In this document: positions 9,253-18,861 of the stretch, one piece after another | How the letters are laid out: each line of letters starts with the position of its first letter | How positions within the stretch are numbered: position 1 is the first letter of the stretch | DNA from: Anaerolineaceae bacterium | Lineage (GTDB): Bacteria > Chloroflexota > Anaerolineae > Anaerolineales > Anaerolineaceae | Direction: 5' to 3' | Assembly (NCBI GenBank): GCA_002702705.1 | Contig: PABH01000063.1 | Span: 1 to 64,000, forward strand | DNA: 64,000 nucleotides | Notes under the pieces: generated by a model | Told to the model about the DNA's origin: nothing | The model's database searches: none | The model's input: only the letters and a program-made list of their open reading frames with translations | Program-made: the position numbers and the translations under genes

Positions 9253-10680
9253 CTAATCCCGGCGTAAGGTTTGGATCGTTTTACCCTGAGCATCTACGAT
9301 GTCAACGATCATCGGCATTTGACCAACGGCATGGGTTGAGCAGGATAAACAGGGATCGTGCGCCCGCACCGCGGCTTCAACTCGGTTTAACAAACCTTCC
9401 CGGATTTCCTGTCCGTTCAGATAGGTTTTTGCAACCATATCGACGGATTTACTCATGGCGTAGTTGTTATGACCGGTAGAGACGATCAGGTTCACTTTTT
9501 CGAGCTGTCCGCTGGGTCTGGCTTTGTAATGGTGAATTAATGTACCTCGCGGGGCTTCGATCACACCAACACCTTCACCCTGGAAATTGTGTTTGGTATT
9601 CAGGATTTGATTGGAGAGGATGTCTGCATCATCGAGCAAGACGCGCACTTGTTCAGCTGCGTACAGGGTCTCGATCAGACGGGCATAATGATAATGTAAG
9701 GTGTTTTCTACTGGTTTGCCATCGTTCAGTTGTTTGAAGATTTTTAATTCTTCGTTAGCGAGCGGGGTGGAGATTTTATCGGCAATGTTTAAGCGGCCAA
9801 GCGGACCGACACGATAGACACCATCAGGCCAACCCATTTTTTTATAATAGGGGAATTTGAGGTAAGACCAATTTTCGACGTGTTCTGCAATGATATCAAG
9901 GTAGTTTTTGATCTCAAATCGTTCCAACTCAGTACCAAATTGGTCAATTAGGCGGATCTTACCATCAAATAATTCCAAAGCATTGTCATCAGCAATCAAG
10001 CCAAAATAGCCAGTGGGAAAGACTGCAAATTTGTTGATATCTTCCGCATTTTTTTCTGCCCATTCTTTTATGATTTGAATACCTAATTGAGTGGTAGCGA
10101 TGGCATCGTCCAATCCTGCTAAGATGGTATCGCGGTCTGCAGCAGAAAGGGCTTTATTAACACCGCCTGGTACAGCAAAATTAGGGTGTACGCGGCGTCC
10201 GCCTAATAAGCGGATAATTTCCTGTCCATATTTTCTTAATTGCACAGCTTTGACGGTGATTTCAGGAGCGGCTTGCACCAGGCCAACTACGTTTCGGATG
10301 GCTGGGTCGGCATCAAATCCTAACAACAGGTCTGGGCCGGCTAATTCAAAAAAGTGCATTCCATGGGATTGAATCATTTGTCCCATGTGCATTAATTCGC
10401 GTAATAAGTTTGCGGGGCGGGGTGGGGTGACACCGTATACCGCATCGCCTGCCTTAGCAGCGGCTAAATGGTGGCTAACCGGGCAGATGCCGCAAATACG
10501 CGGGGTAATAAGCGGCATTTCAAATACCATACGCCCTTCGCAAAATTTTTCAAAACCTCGGAATTCATTTACATGCAAATAGGCATGATCCACATCACCA
10601 TCTTCTTTCATGTTGATCGTGATTTTGGCGTGGCCTTCAATCCGGGTTACGGGTTCAATCGTAATTTTTTCAGTTACCAT
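9253..10680 (-). CDS. hoxH: [NiFe] hydrogenase large subunit, HoxH/group 3d-like
   Basis: 475 residues with both Ni-Fe ligand pairs: RICGIC (Cys63/Cys66) near the N terminus and DPCLSC (Cys444/Cys447) near the C terminus. His450 of CSTH is the usual cleavage point, so the protease would remove about 25 residues. The N-terminal VTRIEGHAK and [12 protein letters not shown] motifs match NAD-linked cytoplasmic hydrogenases (HoxH and HydL types). It oxidises or evolves H2. No signal peptide; cytoplasmic. The gene lies 10 nt after the small subunit. Confidence 0.95.
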   Translation of the reverse strand: MVTEKITIEPVTRIEGHAKITINMKEDGDVDHAYLHVNEFRGFEKFCEGRMVFEMPLITPRICGICPVSHHLAAAKAGDAVYGVTPPRPANLLRELMHMGQMIQSHGMHFFELAGPDLLLGFDADPAIRNVVGLVQAAPEITVKAVQLRKYGQEIIRLLGGRRVHPNFAVPGGVNKALSAADRDTILAGLDDAIATTQLGIQIIKEWAEKNAEDINKFAVFPTGYFGLIADDNALELFDGKIRLIDQFGTELERFEIKNYLDIIAEHVENWSYLKFPYYKKMGWPDGVYRVGPLGRLNIADKISTPLANEELKIFKQLNDGKPVENTLHYHYARLIETLYAAEQVRVLLDDADILSNQILNTKHNFQGEGVGVIEAPRGTLIHHYKARPSGQLEKVNLIVSTGHNNYAMSKSVDMVAKTYLNGQEIREGLLNRVEAAVRAHDPCLSCSTHAVGQMPMIVDIVDAQGKTIQTLRRD

Positions 10681-10690
10681 TATTTATCTC

Positions 10691-11233
10691 CTAATGCCAA
10701 TGCAACTTCTCGTCTTTAATTTCAGGGATTCGACCTTGAGCTAATTCAGCAAGGACGTGAAAGATGACATCAGCATCCGGCGGGCAGCCAGGCACATGCA
10801 GGTCAACTTTGACCACTTCGCTTACTGCGCGTACATTGGTGGGTTTACAAAGTTCCGGGTCATCCGGAATTTTTCCACTATCATCGGTGCTTTCTGTTTC
10901 AACATAAGCTCTCCGCAGGGTTTCTTCGATTGTGAAGAAATTTCTCATGGCAGGCACACCACCAAATACGGCACAATCACCCAGTGCAACCAGGTATTTA
11001 CATCGGGAGCGCATTTGTTTGGCAACAGCTTCGTTGGCGGTGTTATTGATACCGCCCTCCAGAATGCCAACGTCTACACCGTCTTCATCGGGGTGTTTAA
11101 GATCAGTAATTGGTGTGGCACGCAGGTCCGCCAGTTCAAGGACCTGTAAAATTCTCTCGTCAATGTCTAATAGTGACATATGACAGCCTGCACATCCTGC
11201 CAACCAATCTGAAGCAACTTTTGGTTTACTCAT
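10691..11233 (-). CDS. hoxY: [NiFe] hydrogenase small subunit, HoxY-like
   Basis: 180 residues carrying only the proximal [4Fe-4S] cluster: GCAGCH (Cys14/Cys17), GDC (near 87) and PGCPPD (near 150). Short one-cluster small subunits like this belong to soluble group 3 enzymes (HoxY, HydS) rather than membrane hydrogenases with three clusters. There is no Tat signal. It passes electrons from the Ni-Fe site to the NuoG-like subunit encoded 34 nt upstream. Confidence 0.94.
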   Translation of the reverse strand: MSKPKVASDWLAGCAGCHMSLLDIDERILQVLELADLRATPITDLKHPDEDGVDVGILEGGINNTANEAVAKQMRSRCKYLVALGDCAVFGGVPAMRNFFTIEETLRRAYVETESTDDSGKIPDDPELCKPTNVRAVSEVVKVDLHVPGCPPDADVIFHVLAELAQGRIPEIKDEKLHWH

Positions 11234-11267
11234 AACAAATTACCTTTCCTAATCTACAAGTAAAAAA

Positions 11268-13172
11268 CTAAACAGCTTTTTCGGCAGCAACTAACGATTC
11301 CGCGCTCAATTCCAGATTGAGTTTTGCTGCTAACAATTCCAGCACATCCAGATTTGATTTGACATCGATGGGTGATTGCAGAGATTTATGCGCTTCTTGA
11401 ATCTTGCCGTCTAAGTTGACATAATGCCCGTCTTGTTCCAACCAGGTGGTGACCGGTAAAACAACATCTGCTTTTGCGGTTAGAGCGGAATGGTAACTGG
11501 ATAAAACAACTAAGAAGGGACTATTTTCAACTTTTTTGATCATCGTTTGAGTCGGTTCTTCATCGCCCAAAACAATCATAGCAGATTGATGACCATTCAT
11601 CACAAACGGCTTATCCAGGTGATACTGGGCTGCTGCGGTACTATTCGCCTTGCCCGTAATACCCACCAACTTGCTATTGGTTTCTTTTGCCAGTTTGACT
11701 AAAGCGCGGAAGGTTTCCTCGGGTTGTGTAAAATCTGCTCCATAAACCAAAACGGATTTTTCGGCGGATTTGAGGATAGAAGATATTTTATCGATTTCTG
11801 CTGTTTCTAAACCTGCTTTATTTTGTAATTCGGCTGCTTCTTCGTTATTAAGGTTGGCTGAGAGTGTTTTAACAAAAGCAAGATCAGCATTTTTATTAAT
11901 CTTTGTGGCATAGGGGGTAAACGCATCCATACCATTGGCTTCATAATTAACGGGAATAACCTTTGTTCCATTGGGGATAGCGCGTTTGATAAAGAAACCG
12001 GCGACCTGGTGATCTTTTGTCAGGTCAATTCCGACCGTCATAACAGCATCGGCTTCTTCTAAATCTGTTAATTTACCTTCGTAAACACCTACTTCTGATT
12101 TAACACTGTTTAGTGTTGCAAATTTTTCTTCATCGGTGCTGGTGACCATATTACTGCCAAAATTGTCGGCAAATACTTGCTTGAATGTATAAAGAACTTC
12201 GGCTGGCAAACGGGTGGAAACCATGGCGGCTACACCATTGTTGGCGTGGCCAATTAAAGGTTGATATTTTTCCGCGATGGTATTTAAGGCTTCTTCCCAT
12301 GTGGCGGCTTTTAATTTTCCATCTTTACGAACCATTGGGGTGACAACGCGGTCGCGTTCTTCAACCATCGGCAGGAAGCGTCCAACTTCACACAAAACAC
12401 CACCATTAACCTCGGCATCCCAATTTCCTTCTACCCGGACCAAATTATTGTTTCGGGAAAGTACTTCAATACCGCAGCCAACAGAACAACCAATACATAC
12501 GGTTTGGGTGGATTGTGTATCTTTATCTTTGCCAAGATAAGCGCTCCAGCGGTCAATCAAGGCGCCGGTTGGGCAAACTTGAATACAAGAACCGCAAGAT
12601 ATACAGGAACTATCTCCTAATGGAATGCCTAGGTCAGCGACTAAAATCGTTTTTGCGCCGCGTTCTTCCATACCCAAGGTGAAATTACCAGATAATTCGG
12701 CACAGGCTCGGACACAACGGCGGCAGAGGATGCAGCGGTTGTGATCCATTACAAAATATGGATGAGATGCATCCACTTCGTAAGGCTGCCAATTGGGTTG
12801 AATCGGCCAGTGGGTCATATCTTCGCCGTAAGCGGCATTTTGTAATTCACAATCTCCACCACTAACCTGGCAGTACATGCAGAAGTGGTTTCGTTCACTA
12901 AATATCATGGACAAAACAAATTTTCTGGCAGATTTTACTTTTTCTGTTGCTGTATGGACAACCATGTTGTTGCCAGCAGGCATCGTACAAGCGGGCTGTA
13001 AAGTGCGAGCCCCTTCAACTTCAACCAGGCAAAGGCGGCATCCACCGTAGGGTTCTAAAGCAGGGTGATCACATAAAGTAGGAATATCTACACCGGCTTG
13101 TCGTGCTGCGTTCAGAACTGTGGTCCCTTCTGGTACCTCTAATTCTTTGCCATCGATTTTGATATGAATCAT
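11268..13172 (-). CDS. NuoG/HoxU-like multi-iron-sulfur subunit (HydA-like, no H-cluster)
   Basis: About 634 residues. In order: plant-type [2Fe-2S] domain (CDHPALEPYGGCRLC), His-Cys3 cluster motif (HFCMYCQVSGGDC), two [4Fe-4S] ferredoxin motifs (CILCRRC, CISCGSC), a further [4Fe-4S] motif of the molybdopterin-oxidoreductase type (CIGCSVGC) and a shortened molybdopterin-like domain. It should be the wire between hydrogenase and flavin subunits; the C-terminal domain probably has no metal, as in complex I NuoG. ATG at 13172 follows an aaggagag site and is preferred to the ATG at 13199. Confidence 0.9.
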   Translation of the reverse strand: MIHIKIDGKELEVPEGTTVLNAARQAGVDIPTLCDHPALEPYGGCRLCLVEVEGARTLQPACTMPAGNNMVVHTATEKVKSARKFVLSMIFSERNHFCMYCQVSGGDCELQNAAYGEDMTHWPIQPNWQPYEVDASHPYFVMDHNRCILCRRCVRACAELSGNFTLGMEERGAKTILVADLGIPLGDSSCISCGSCIQVCPTGALIDRWSAYLGKDKDTQSTQTVCIGCSVGCGIEVLSRNNNLVRVEGNWDAEVNGGVLCEVGRFLPMVEERDRVVTPMVRKDGKLKAATWEEALNTIAEKYQPLIGHANNGVAAMVSTRLPAEVLYTFKQVFADNFGSNMVTSTDEEKFATLNSVKSEVGVYEGKLTDLEEADAVMTVGIDLTKDHQVAGFFIKRAIPNGTKVIPVNYEANGMDAFTPYATKINKNADLAFVKTLSANLNNEEAAELQNKAGLETAEIDKISSILKSAEKSVLVYGADFTQPEETFRALVKLAKETNSKLVGITGKANSTAAAQYHLDKPFVMNGHQSAMIVLGDEEPTQTMIKKVENSPFLVVLSSYHSALTAKADVVLPVTTWLEQDGHYVNLDGKIQEAHKSLQSPIDVKSNLDVLELLAAKLNLELSAESLVAAEKAV

Positions 13173-13211
13173 ATCGGTTCTCTCCTTCGTTCGGATCATT
13201 GAGTTCGGAAT

Positions 13212-14846
13212 CTATTTTCTTTTGCCACTCATCGGACATACGCCGGTTGGACAAACTTTTAATTTAATATGTGCTTCTACTTCAGCACGGAAATGATCAA
13301 GGACATCACGGATGGGTGTACCAGCGGTCTGCCCTAAACCACAATTCGACAGTTCACTCAGGTTGGTGCTGATCATGGTTAAATCTTCCAGATCTTGCAT
13401 GGTGCCGGTTCCCTCAGATATATTATTGAGGATTTGATAGGCGCGTTCGTTGCCAATCCGGCAGGGATTACATTTGCTGCAGCTTTCCACACGGAAGAAG
13501 TTTTGTAAAACTTTTGCTAAGTCGACTACGCAGTTGTTATCATCACAAATCAGCAGGGCACCGGAACCTAATGAAACACCAGATCGACTGAATGAATCAT
13601 AATCCATGGGGGTATCTTGCAGGCTGGCAGGAATAATCGATCCGCTGGAACCACCGGTTTGTGCCATTTTAAAAGTGGCTCCATTTTTCATGCCTTTGGC
13701 ATAAATGGTGATCACTTCTCGTAGGGTAATTCCCATCGGCACCTCGATCAGACCGGTGACGTTCACATTACCAAGAATAGTGTAAACTTTGGTTCCAGGG
13801 CTGCTGGGAGTTCCAAAACTGCGGAACCAATCTGCACCGTGGAAGATAATAGCCGGAACGTTTGCCAGGGTTTCGACATTGTTTACTAAGGTCGGCTTAC
13901 CCCATAAACCTTCGGTTGTGGGATAAGGTGGTCGGGGACGGGGCTCACCACGCCGGCCTTCAATGGATTCTAAAAGGGCGGTTTCTTCCCCACAGATATA
14001 AGCTCCTGCTCCGGAATGGACATGGATATTAAAGCTGAAATTTGTCCCGAAGATATTGTCACCCAACATGCCCATTTCTTTGGCTTGTTCGATGGCAATT
14101 TTCAATCGTTCCTGAGCCAGGGCATATTCACCACGTACATATACGTACCCTTCATCCGCACCAACAGCATAAGCTGCGATTGTCATTGCCTCTAAAATGC
14201 TGTGTGGGTCGCCTTCCAAAATGAGTCGATCTTTAAATGTGCCGGGTTCGGATTCATCGGCGTTACAAACAACGTATTTTTTCTTGTTTCCGGTTCCAGC
14301 AACAAAACCCCATTTTAAACCGGTCGGAAAACCAGCACCACCCCGTCCACGCAGGCCTGAGTTTTTAAGCTCGTTAATCACATCAGCAGGGGTCATCTCC
14401 GTTAACACTTTTCCCAAAGCCTGGTAGCCATCATGGACGATATAGTCTTCAATATTGGTGGGGTCAATGATGCCTGCTCGCTGTAAAACGATACGCTGTT
14501 GGGCGGGGATGGTGCCTTTACGGGCGTTTACCCAGGCGATCTTGCCGGAAAGTTCGCGGATAGAGGCCGTTAATTCAGATGCAGTTCGCCCTTTATAGAG
14601 ATGTTCTTCTACAAGTAAGCGGGTGTCCTGGGGTTTGACGGGGCCATAAATGGTTGCTTCGGGGTAAACGATCACCAAAGGTAACGCATCATGGCGGCCA
14701 ACGTCACCAACCATACTAAGGGAGATTTCATCTTCCAGACCAAATGATTTGATTTCACTTTGTAAATTGTCAAAAACTTGTTGGGCACCACGTTCCATAC
14801 TAAGTGGATCACTTGATACCAATACCATTGAACGGATAGTTTTCAC
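13212..14846 (-). CDS. NuoF/HoxF-like NAD(P)H-flavin subunit, copy 2 (reduced form)
   Basis: 544 residues with the FMN site GRGGAGFPTG, the nucleotide region GEETALLESIEG and the [4Fe-4S] ligands CSKCNPC plus SNCGLGQ. The N-terminal thioredoxin-like domain (about 1-110) has no cysteine at all, so its [2Fe-2S] cluster is lost, and there is no C-terminal ferredoxin domain. This makes it HoxF/NuoF-like rather than HydB-like. Start is GTG at 14846 behind a strong aggagg site. It lies between nuoE-like copy 2 and the NuoG-like gene. Confidence 0.92.
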   Translation of the reverse strand: MKTIRSMVLVSSDPLSMERGAQQVFDNLQSEIKSFGLEDEISLSMVGDVGRHDALPLVIVYPEATIYGPVKPQDTRLLVEEHLYKGRTASELTASIRELSGKIAWVNARKGTIPAQQRIVLQRAGIIDPTNIEDYIVHDGYQALGKVLTEMTPADVINELKNSGLRGRGGAGFPTGLKWGFVAGTGNKKKYVVCNADESEPGTFKDRLILEGDPHSILEAMTIAAYAVGADEGYVYVRGEYALAQERLKIAIEQAKEMGMLGDNIFGTNFSFNIHVHSGAGAYICGEETALLESIEGRRGEPRPRPPYPTTEGLWGKPTLVNNVETLANVPAIIFHGADWFRSFGTPSSPGTKVYTILGNVNVTGLIEVPMGITLREVITIYAKGMKNGATFKMAQTGGSSGSIIPASLQDTPMDYDSFSRSGVSLGSGALLICDDNNCVVDLAKVLQNFFRVESCSKCNPCRIGNERAYQILNNISEGTGTMQDLEDLTMISTNLSELSNCGLGQTAGTPIRDVLDHFRAEVEAHIKLKVCPTGVCPMSGKRK

Positions 14847-14857
14847 GTTGATCCTCC

Positions 14858-15340
14858 TTAGTCGTTATAACGTTCTAAAATCGCGGGGATTTGTTCCGCT
14901 GTCAAATTGCCATAAGCATCATCATCAATGACAACCACTGGACCAACACCGCACAAACCCAAGCAGCTGGTGGTAATTAGAGTCCATTTTCCATCCTCCG
15001 AAGTTTCACCGGAATCAAGTTGGAGGGTGTCTTGTAATGCCTGCCAAACTTCCCGTCCGCCAACAACATGGCAAGGGGCACTTTCACAAAATTGGATAAC
15101 ATGTTTACCACGAGGTTTGGTAGATAACATGTGGTAAAAACTTGCTACGGAGAATAACTGAGATCGGGGAGATTTTAATTTTCGACTGATCTCTTCTAAA
15201 GCTTCTGAAGGAAGATAACCCAAGGTCCGATTCACATCCGTAAGGATAGGAATCAGTTCATCCCGGCTATCTCCATGTTGTTGGATCGCTTTTTCTACTG
15301 CATCCAACATTCTTTGTTCGTTTTCTTTTACAATCGTCAT
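14858..15340 (-). CDS. NuoE/HoxE-like [2Fe-2S] thioredoxin-fold subunit, copy 2
   Basis: 160 residues: an N-terminal helical bundle and a thioredoxin-fold domain with the NuoE ligand set Cx4C (CESAPC) and Cx3C (CLGLC). It partners a NuoF protein and shuttles electrons next to the flavin. It lies 11 nt upstream of the cysteine-poor NuoF copy 2, giving a HoxEFUYH-like run with the downstream genes. An SD-like ggag precedes the ATG. Confidence 0.92.
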   Translation of the reverse strand: MTIVKENEQRMLDAVEKAIQQHGDSRDELIPILTDVNRTLGYLPSEALEEISRKLKSPRSQLFSVASFYHMLSTKPRGKHVIQFCESAPCHVVGGREVWQALQDTLQLDSGETSEDGKWTLITTSCLGLCGVGPVVVIDDDAYGNLTAEQIPAILERYND

Positions 15341-15376
15341 GTAGTGCTCCTTGGGTGTTAGGTGTAAAGGTGGGGA

Positions 15377-17158
15377 TTAGACCACTTCTATAGCGTTAAA
15401 ATTACATACCTGGACACAAATTCCACACCGGATACAGGTATCCGGATCAATTAAGTGGGGTTGTCTACGTTCACCCGTAATGGCATTAACCGGACAATTA
15501 CGGGCACAAACAGTACAACCAGTGCAAGAGTCTTCCATAATTTCATATCGGATCATGGCTTTGCAAACTTTTGCTGGGCATTGTTTGTTGTAAATGTGGG
15601 CTTCATATTCATCTCGGAAATGTTTCAGGGTAGATTCCACCGGATTTGGGGCGCCCTGACCCAGGCCACACAATGAATTTGATTTAATTTCCTGGCATAA
15701 CATTTCAAGCTGCTCAATATCGCCATCACGACCTTCGCCATCACAGATGCGTTCGAGAATTTCTAAAATCCGTTTGGTACCTACCCGACACGGGGTGCAT
15801 TTTCCACAGCTTTCTTCCTGTGTGAATTCCATAAAGAAACGGGCAATGTCGACCATACAGGTATCTTCATCCATAACGATCATTCCGCCAGAACCCATCA
15901 TCGATCCTGCCTGTACTAAGGATTCATAATCCACCGGCAAATCGAGATATTCTTTTGGTAAACAACCGCCCATTGGACCGCCTGTTTGGACCGCTTTAAA
16001 CTCTTTACCGTTCTTAATCCCCATTCCCACATCAAAAATGATTTCACGAAGACTGATGCCCATCGGAACTTCTATTAAACCGGTGTGGTTAATATCACCA
16101 GCCAGAGCGAAGGTTTTGGTACCTTTGCTTTTTTCTGTACCCATTGAAGCAAACCAATCAGCCCCTTTTAAGATGATTTGAGGAACATTGGCATACGTTT
16201 CAACATTGTTGATATTTGTGGGTTGTCCCCACAAGCCTTTTACGGAAGGGAATGGTGGTCTGGGGCGGGGTTCTCCGCGATTGCCTTCAATCGAACTCAT
16301 TAAGGCTGTTTCTTCACCACACACAAAAGCGCCGGCACCCATCCTAACTTCCAAGTTAAACGAAAAGTCTGTTCCGAGGATATTATCACCTAATAATCCA
16401 ATTGATTTGGCTTGTTCAATTGCCCGATTTAGCGTGGCTACTGCGATTGGATATTCAGCTCGGCAATAAACATAACCTTGTGAAGCGCCAATGGCGTATG
16501 CTGCAATGGTCATCCCCTCAATAACAGAGTGAGGATCTGATTCTAAAACACGCCGGTTCATAAATGCGCCGGGGTCACCTTCATCCGCATTACAAACAAC
16601 ATACCTTAGATCAGAGGGGGTATTGCGGGTTAATTGCCATTTTAAGTAAGTTGGGAATCCAGCACCACCGCGTCCACGTAAACCTGATTTTTTTATGACT
16701 TCAATTACATCTTCCGGACTCAATGAGCTGAGAATATTTCCAAGCGCCATATAACCATCTTCGGCAATATAATCCTCAATATTTTCAGGATCAATTTGAC
16801 CGCAGTTTCGTAAAACAACACGAATTTCTTTTGAAGTCGGAGCGGATAACTCTTCATCTTCTATCGATTTTCCGGGAATGAGGAATTTTTTGGCGATCCG
16901 ACCTTTAAGGAAATGTTCTTCTACCAGAAATGGCACATCATCCGTGGTTAACCCTGCGTAATGTACCCCTTCAGGATAAACCATCATTTCAGGTCCGTTG
17001 GCACACCCGCCAATACGGGATGTTTCCAAAACCTGAACTTCATTAATTAATCCTGTGGCTACCAATTCGTCATTAAGGGCATCAATCACTTGATGCGCAC
17101 CTTTATTTAGACATTCTGGATCAACGCACACCAGGACATGGGAGCGAAAATATTTCAT
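15377..17158 (-). CDS. HydB/HndC-like NuoF flavoprotein with extra iron-sulfur domains, copy 1
   Basis: 593 residues with the full bifurcating-type layout: N-terminal thioredoxin-like [2Fe-2S] domain (Cys at CVDPEC and GGCANG), FMN/NAD core (GRGGAGFPTY, GEETALMSSIEG), [4Fe-4S] site CGKCTPC, and a C-terminal ferredoxin domain with CTGCTVC and CIRCGIC. This matches HydB of electron-bifurcating hydrogenases and HndC. It is expected to bind FMN and exchange electrons between NAD(P)H, ferredoxin and the hydrogenase. It lies 30 nt after the small ferredoxin gene. Confidence 0.93.
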   Translation of the reverse strand: MKYFRSHVLVCVDPECLNKGAHQVIDALNDELVATGLINEVQVLETSRIGGCANGPEMMVYPEGVHYAGLTTDDVPFLVEEHFLKGRIAKKFLIPGKSIEDEELSAPTSKEIRVVLRNCGQIDPENIEDYIAEDGYMALGNILSSLSPEDVIEVIKKSGLRGRGGAGFPTYLKWQLTRNTPSDLRYVVCNADEGDPGAFMNRRVLESDPHSVIEGMTIAAYAIGASQGYVYCRAEYPIAVATLNRAIEQAKSIGLLGDNILGTDFSFNLEVRMGAGAFVCGEETALMSSIEGNRGEPRPRPPFPSVKGLWGQPTNINNVETYANVPQIILKGADWFASMGTEKSKGTKTFALAGDINHTGLIEVPMGISLREIIFDVGMGIKNGKEFKAVQTGGPMGGCLPKEYLDLPVDYESLVQAGSMMGSGGMIVMDEDTCMVDIARFFMEFTQEESCGKCTPCRVGTKRILEILERICDGEGRDGDIEQLEMLCQEIKSNSLCGLGQGAPNPVESTLKHFRDEYEAHIYNKQCPAKVCKAMIRYEIMEDSCTGCTVCARNCPVNAITGERRQPHLIDPDTCIRCGICVQVCNFNAIEVV

Positions 17159-17188
17159 AAATTAAACCTTCCAATCGGTACCAATAAT

Positions 17189-17557
17189 TTACATTGGAAT
17201 AACTTTGTCTTTTAATACGTTTCCATTGACTACATGTTCTTCAATAATACGTTGTGCAGTAGCTTTATCGACCTTACCATAGGTGATTTTTTCGCCTTCT
17301 CCAATTTGGACCTGAACAATCGGTTCCATTTCACACACACCAATACAGCCGGTTTGGGTAACAACGATACCGCTCAAATTATCGTTTTCAATCGTTTCCA
17401 AAATCGCTTTCATGGTTTCTCTTGCACCTGCTGCAATCCCACAGGTTCCCATACCGACGATAACCTGTTTTTGTCCAGCTGTGTTTTTAACATCTCGTTT
17501 TTTTAATGCTTCTTCACGAATTTTTTTCAAATCATCTAAACTATTAATGGTCGGCAT
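17189..17557 (-). CDS. Thioredoxin-like [2Fe-2S] ferredoxin (HndB-like)
   Basis: About 122 residues with the HndB/thioredoxin-like ferredoxin pattern GMGTCGIAAGARET and a C-terminal GCIGVCEMEP. The upstream ATG at 17596 would fall just before the preceding gene's end; the ATG at 17557 has an aggagaaa ribosome site and yields the usual start MPTINSLDDL, so I choose it. Small proteins of this kind sit between nuoE and nuoF in Hyd/Hnd operons; electron transfer role inferred from that context. Confidence 0.88.
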   Translation of the reverse strand: MPTINSLDDLKKIREEALKKRDVKNTAGQKQVIVGMGTCGIAAGARETMKAILETIENDNLSGIVVTQTGCIGVCEMEPIVQVQIGEGEKITYGKVDKATAQRIIEEHVVNGNVLKDKVIPM

Positions 17558-17585
17558 TGGTTTTCTCCTATTTTTAATCAAAAAA

Positions 17586-18140
17586 TTAGTATTCAAATTC
17601 AGGACGAATATTCTTTATTCCTGATTCTATTTCTTCTCGAAGGAAGGCTAACACAAGTGGTTCAGTAAGTGAGAGACCTTCCAATTCATTCTTTATGGGC
17701 ATGTCATCGAATATATATTCTTCTTCATTTACTTGATAATGGAAAACCCAGTTAATCTGTGGGCTGCCGATCACCAGATGGAGAATGGTTTGTGCCAGGT
17801 TTCCAATCGGCATCCGGTCTATATGACTTCTCTGAAAGCTGACTTGAATTGTGGTTCCGACATTTATTTCAGATTCAATGGTCAAATTTCCATTACACAT
17901 TTCGGCTGCTGCTTTTAATAATGGGATGCCTAAACCGACTTTCCGAGTAGTTCTGGAAGTGACAAAAGGATCAATGATCTTTTTTGTGGCTTCCTCATCC
18001 ATGCCTTTGCCGTTATCTTTCACACAAATCATTAAGCGATCATTGATGGTATTTTCATTTACGAAAATTTCAATTTTTTTTGCGTTCGCTGCAATGCTGT
18101 TTTCCGCTATATCTAAAATGTGTAGTGATAACTCTTTCAA
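17586..18140 (-). CDS. Histidine-kinase-like ATPase (HATPase_c) protein of hydrogenase operons
   Basis: 184 residues with the GHKL N box (LDIAENSI), G1 box (DNGKGMD) and a GLGIPLLK G2-like box. It has no HisKA domain and no sensor, so it resembles the stand-alone ATPases found next to NuoE in HydABC operons and anti-sigma kinases. The start is TTG at 18140, chosen because the HATPase fold begins there and the preceding gene stops 15 nt earlier. Function is unknown; regulation of the hydrogenase genes or assembly is the usual guess. Confidence 0.85.
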   Translation of the reverse strand: MKELSLHILDIAENSIAANAKKIEIFVNENTINDRLMICVKDNGKGMDEEATKKIIDPFVTSRTTRKVGLGIPLLKAAAEMCNGNLTIESEINVGTTIQVSFQRSHIDRMPIGNLAQTILHLVIGSPQINWVFHYQVNEEEYIFDDMPIKNELEGLSLTEPLVLAFLREEIESGIKNIRPEFEY

Positions 18141-18155
18141 TCGATTTTGCCGCCG

Positions 18156-18665
18156 TTATTCTTGTTGAAGATTTTTAAAGACCTGAGGTATCTTTTTTGC
18201 AGGGAAACGACCCATTACGTCATCATCCACTACAATAACAGGTGCTTGACTGCAAGCACCCACGCAGCGACAGGCTTCCAATGTAATATTTCCATCAGCG
18301 GTGGTTTCACCCAGATTTATTCCTAAAACCTGTTTGGCTTTTTCAATTAATTGGGGCACACCGCCAACATAACAAGCTGTACCCATACAGAATTTAATGG
18401 TATGTTTACCACGGGGAGTGGTTGTAAAAAATGAATAAAACGTAACCACACCATGAACTGTGGATACGGGCACTTCTAATTGTTTGGCAACATAGATCTG
18501 CATCGCATCAGAAATATAGCCAATTTTATTTTGTAATTCACTTAAAACCACCATGGTAGCACCTGGCTTGTGACGATTTTCATTAAGGATCTGGTCAATG
18601 ATCGCTCTTTGTTCCGGGTTATTAACCGGATCGTTTACCGCTATTTTATCTACTGTTTTCACCAT
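18156..18665 (-). CDS. NuoE/HydC-like [2Fe-2S] subunit, copy 1
   Basis: 169 residues with the NuoE fold and ligands Cx4C (CMGTAC) and Cx3C (CVGAC). It is the first gene of the hydrogenase structural run, so the promoter should be in 18666-18861. Together with the ATPase, small ferredoxin and NuoF copy 1 it reproduces the standard HydC-HydB gene order of bifurcating hydrogenases. Confidence 0.92.
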   Translation of the reverse strand: MVKTVDKIAVNDPVNNPEQRAIIDQILNENRHKPGATMVVLSELQNKIGYISDAMQIYVAKQLEVPVSTVHGVVTFYSFFTTTPRGKHTIKFCMGTACYVGGVPQLIEKAKQVLGINLGETTADGNITLEACRCVGACSQAPVIVVDDDVMGRFPAKKIPQVFKNLQQE

Positions 18666-18861
18666 TTAGGAAAGCTCCATCATTAATCTGGATTAAATTG
18701 GTAATAATTATTTTAAATTTTACTTGCGGCCTACCTTAAGTTAACTACTAAAAGTCATATAAAAGGCAGGACAAAACTCGATTGTTATATTTTTCACGAA
18801 TAAATTGTAAAATTTTTTATCTCCTTTTTAACTTATTTTAATATTTTTATTTACAAATTAG

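Noticed and set aside
10757-11149. 130-residue plus-strand ORF opposite hoxY
   Set aside because: Antisense shadow of a conserved gene; no recognisable domain.
11268-13172. Formate dehydrogenase or other molybdoenzyme
   Set aside because: The molybdopterin-like domain is truncated and lacks a visible catalytic Cys/Sec region; the N-terminal clusters and context fit a NuoG-like wire.
11268-17158. Respiratory complex I NuoEFG genes
   Set aside because: Two NuoE/NuoF sets occur with HoxY/HoxH and no membrane subunits; the hydrogenase reading explains all genes.
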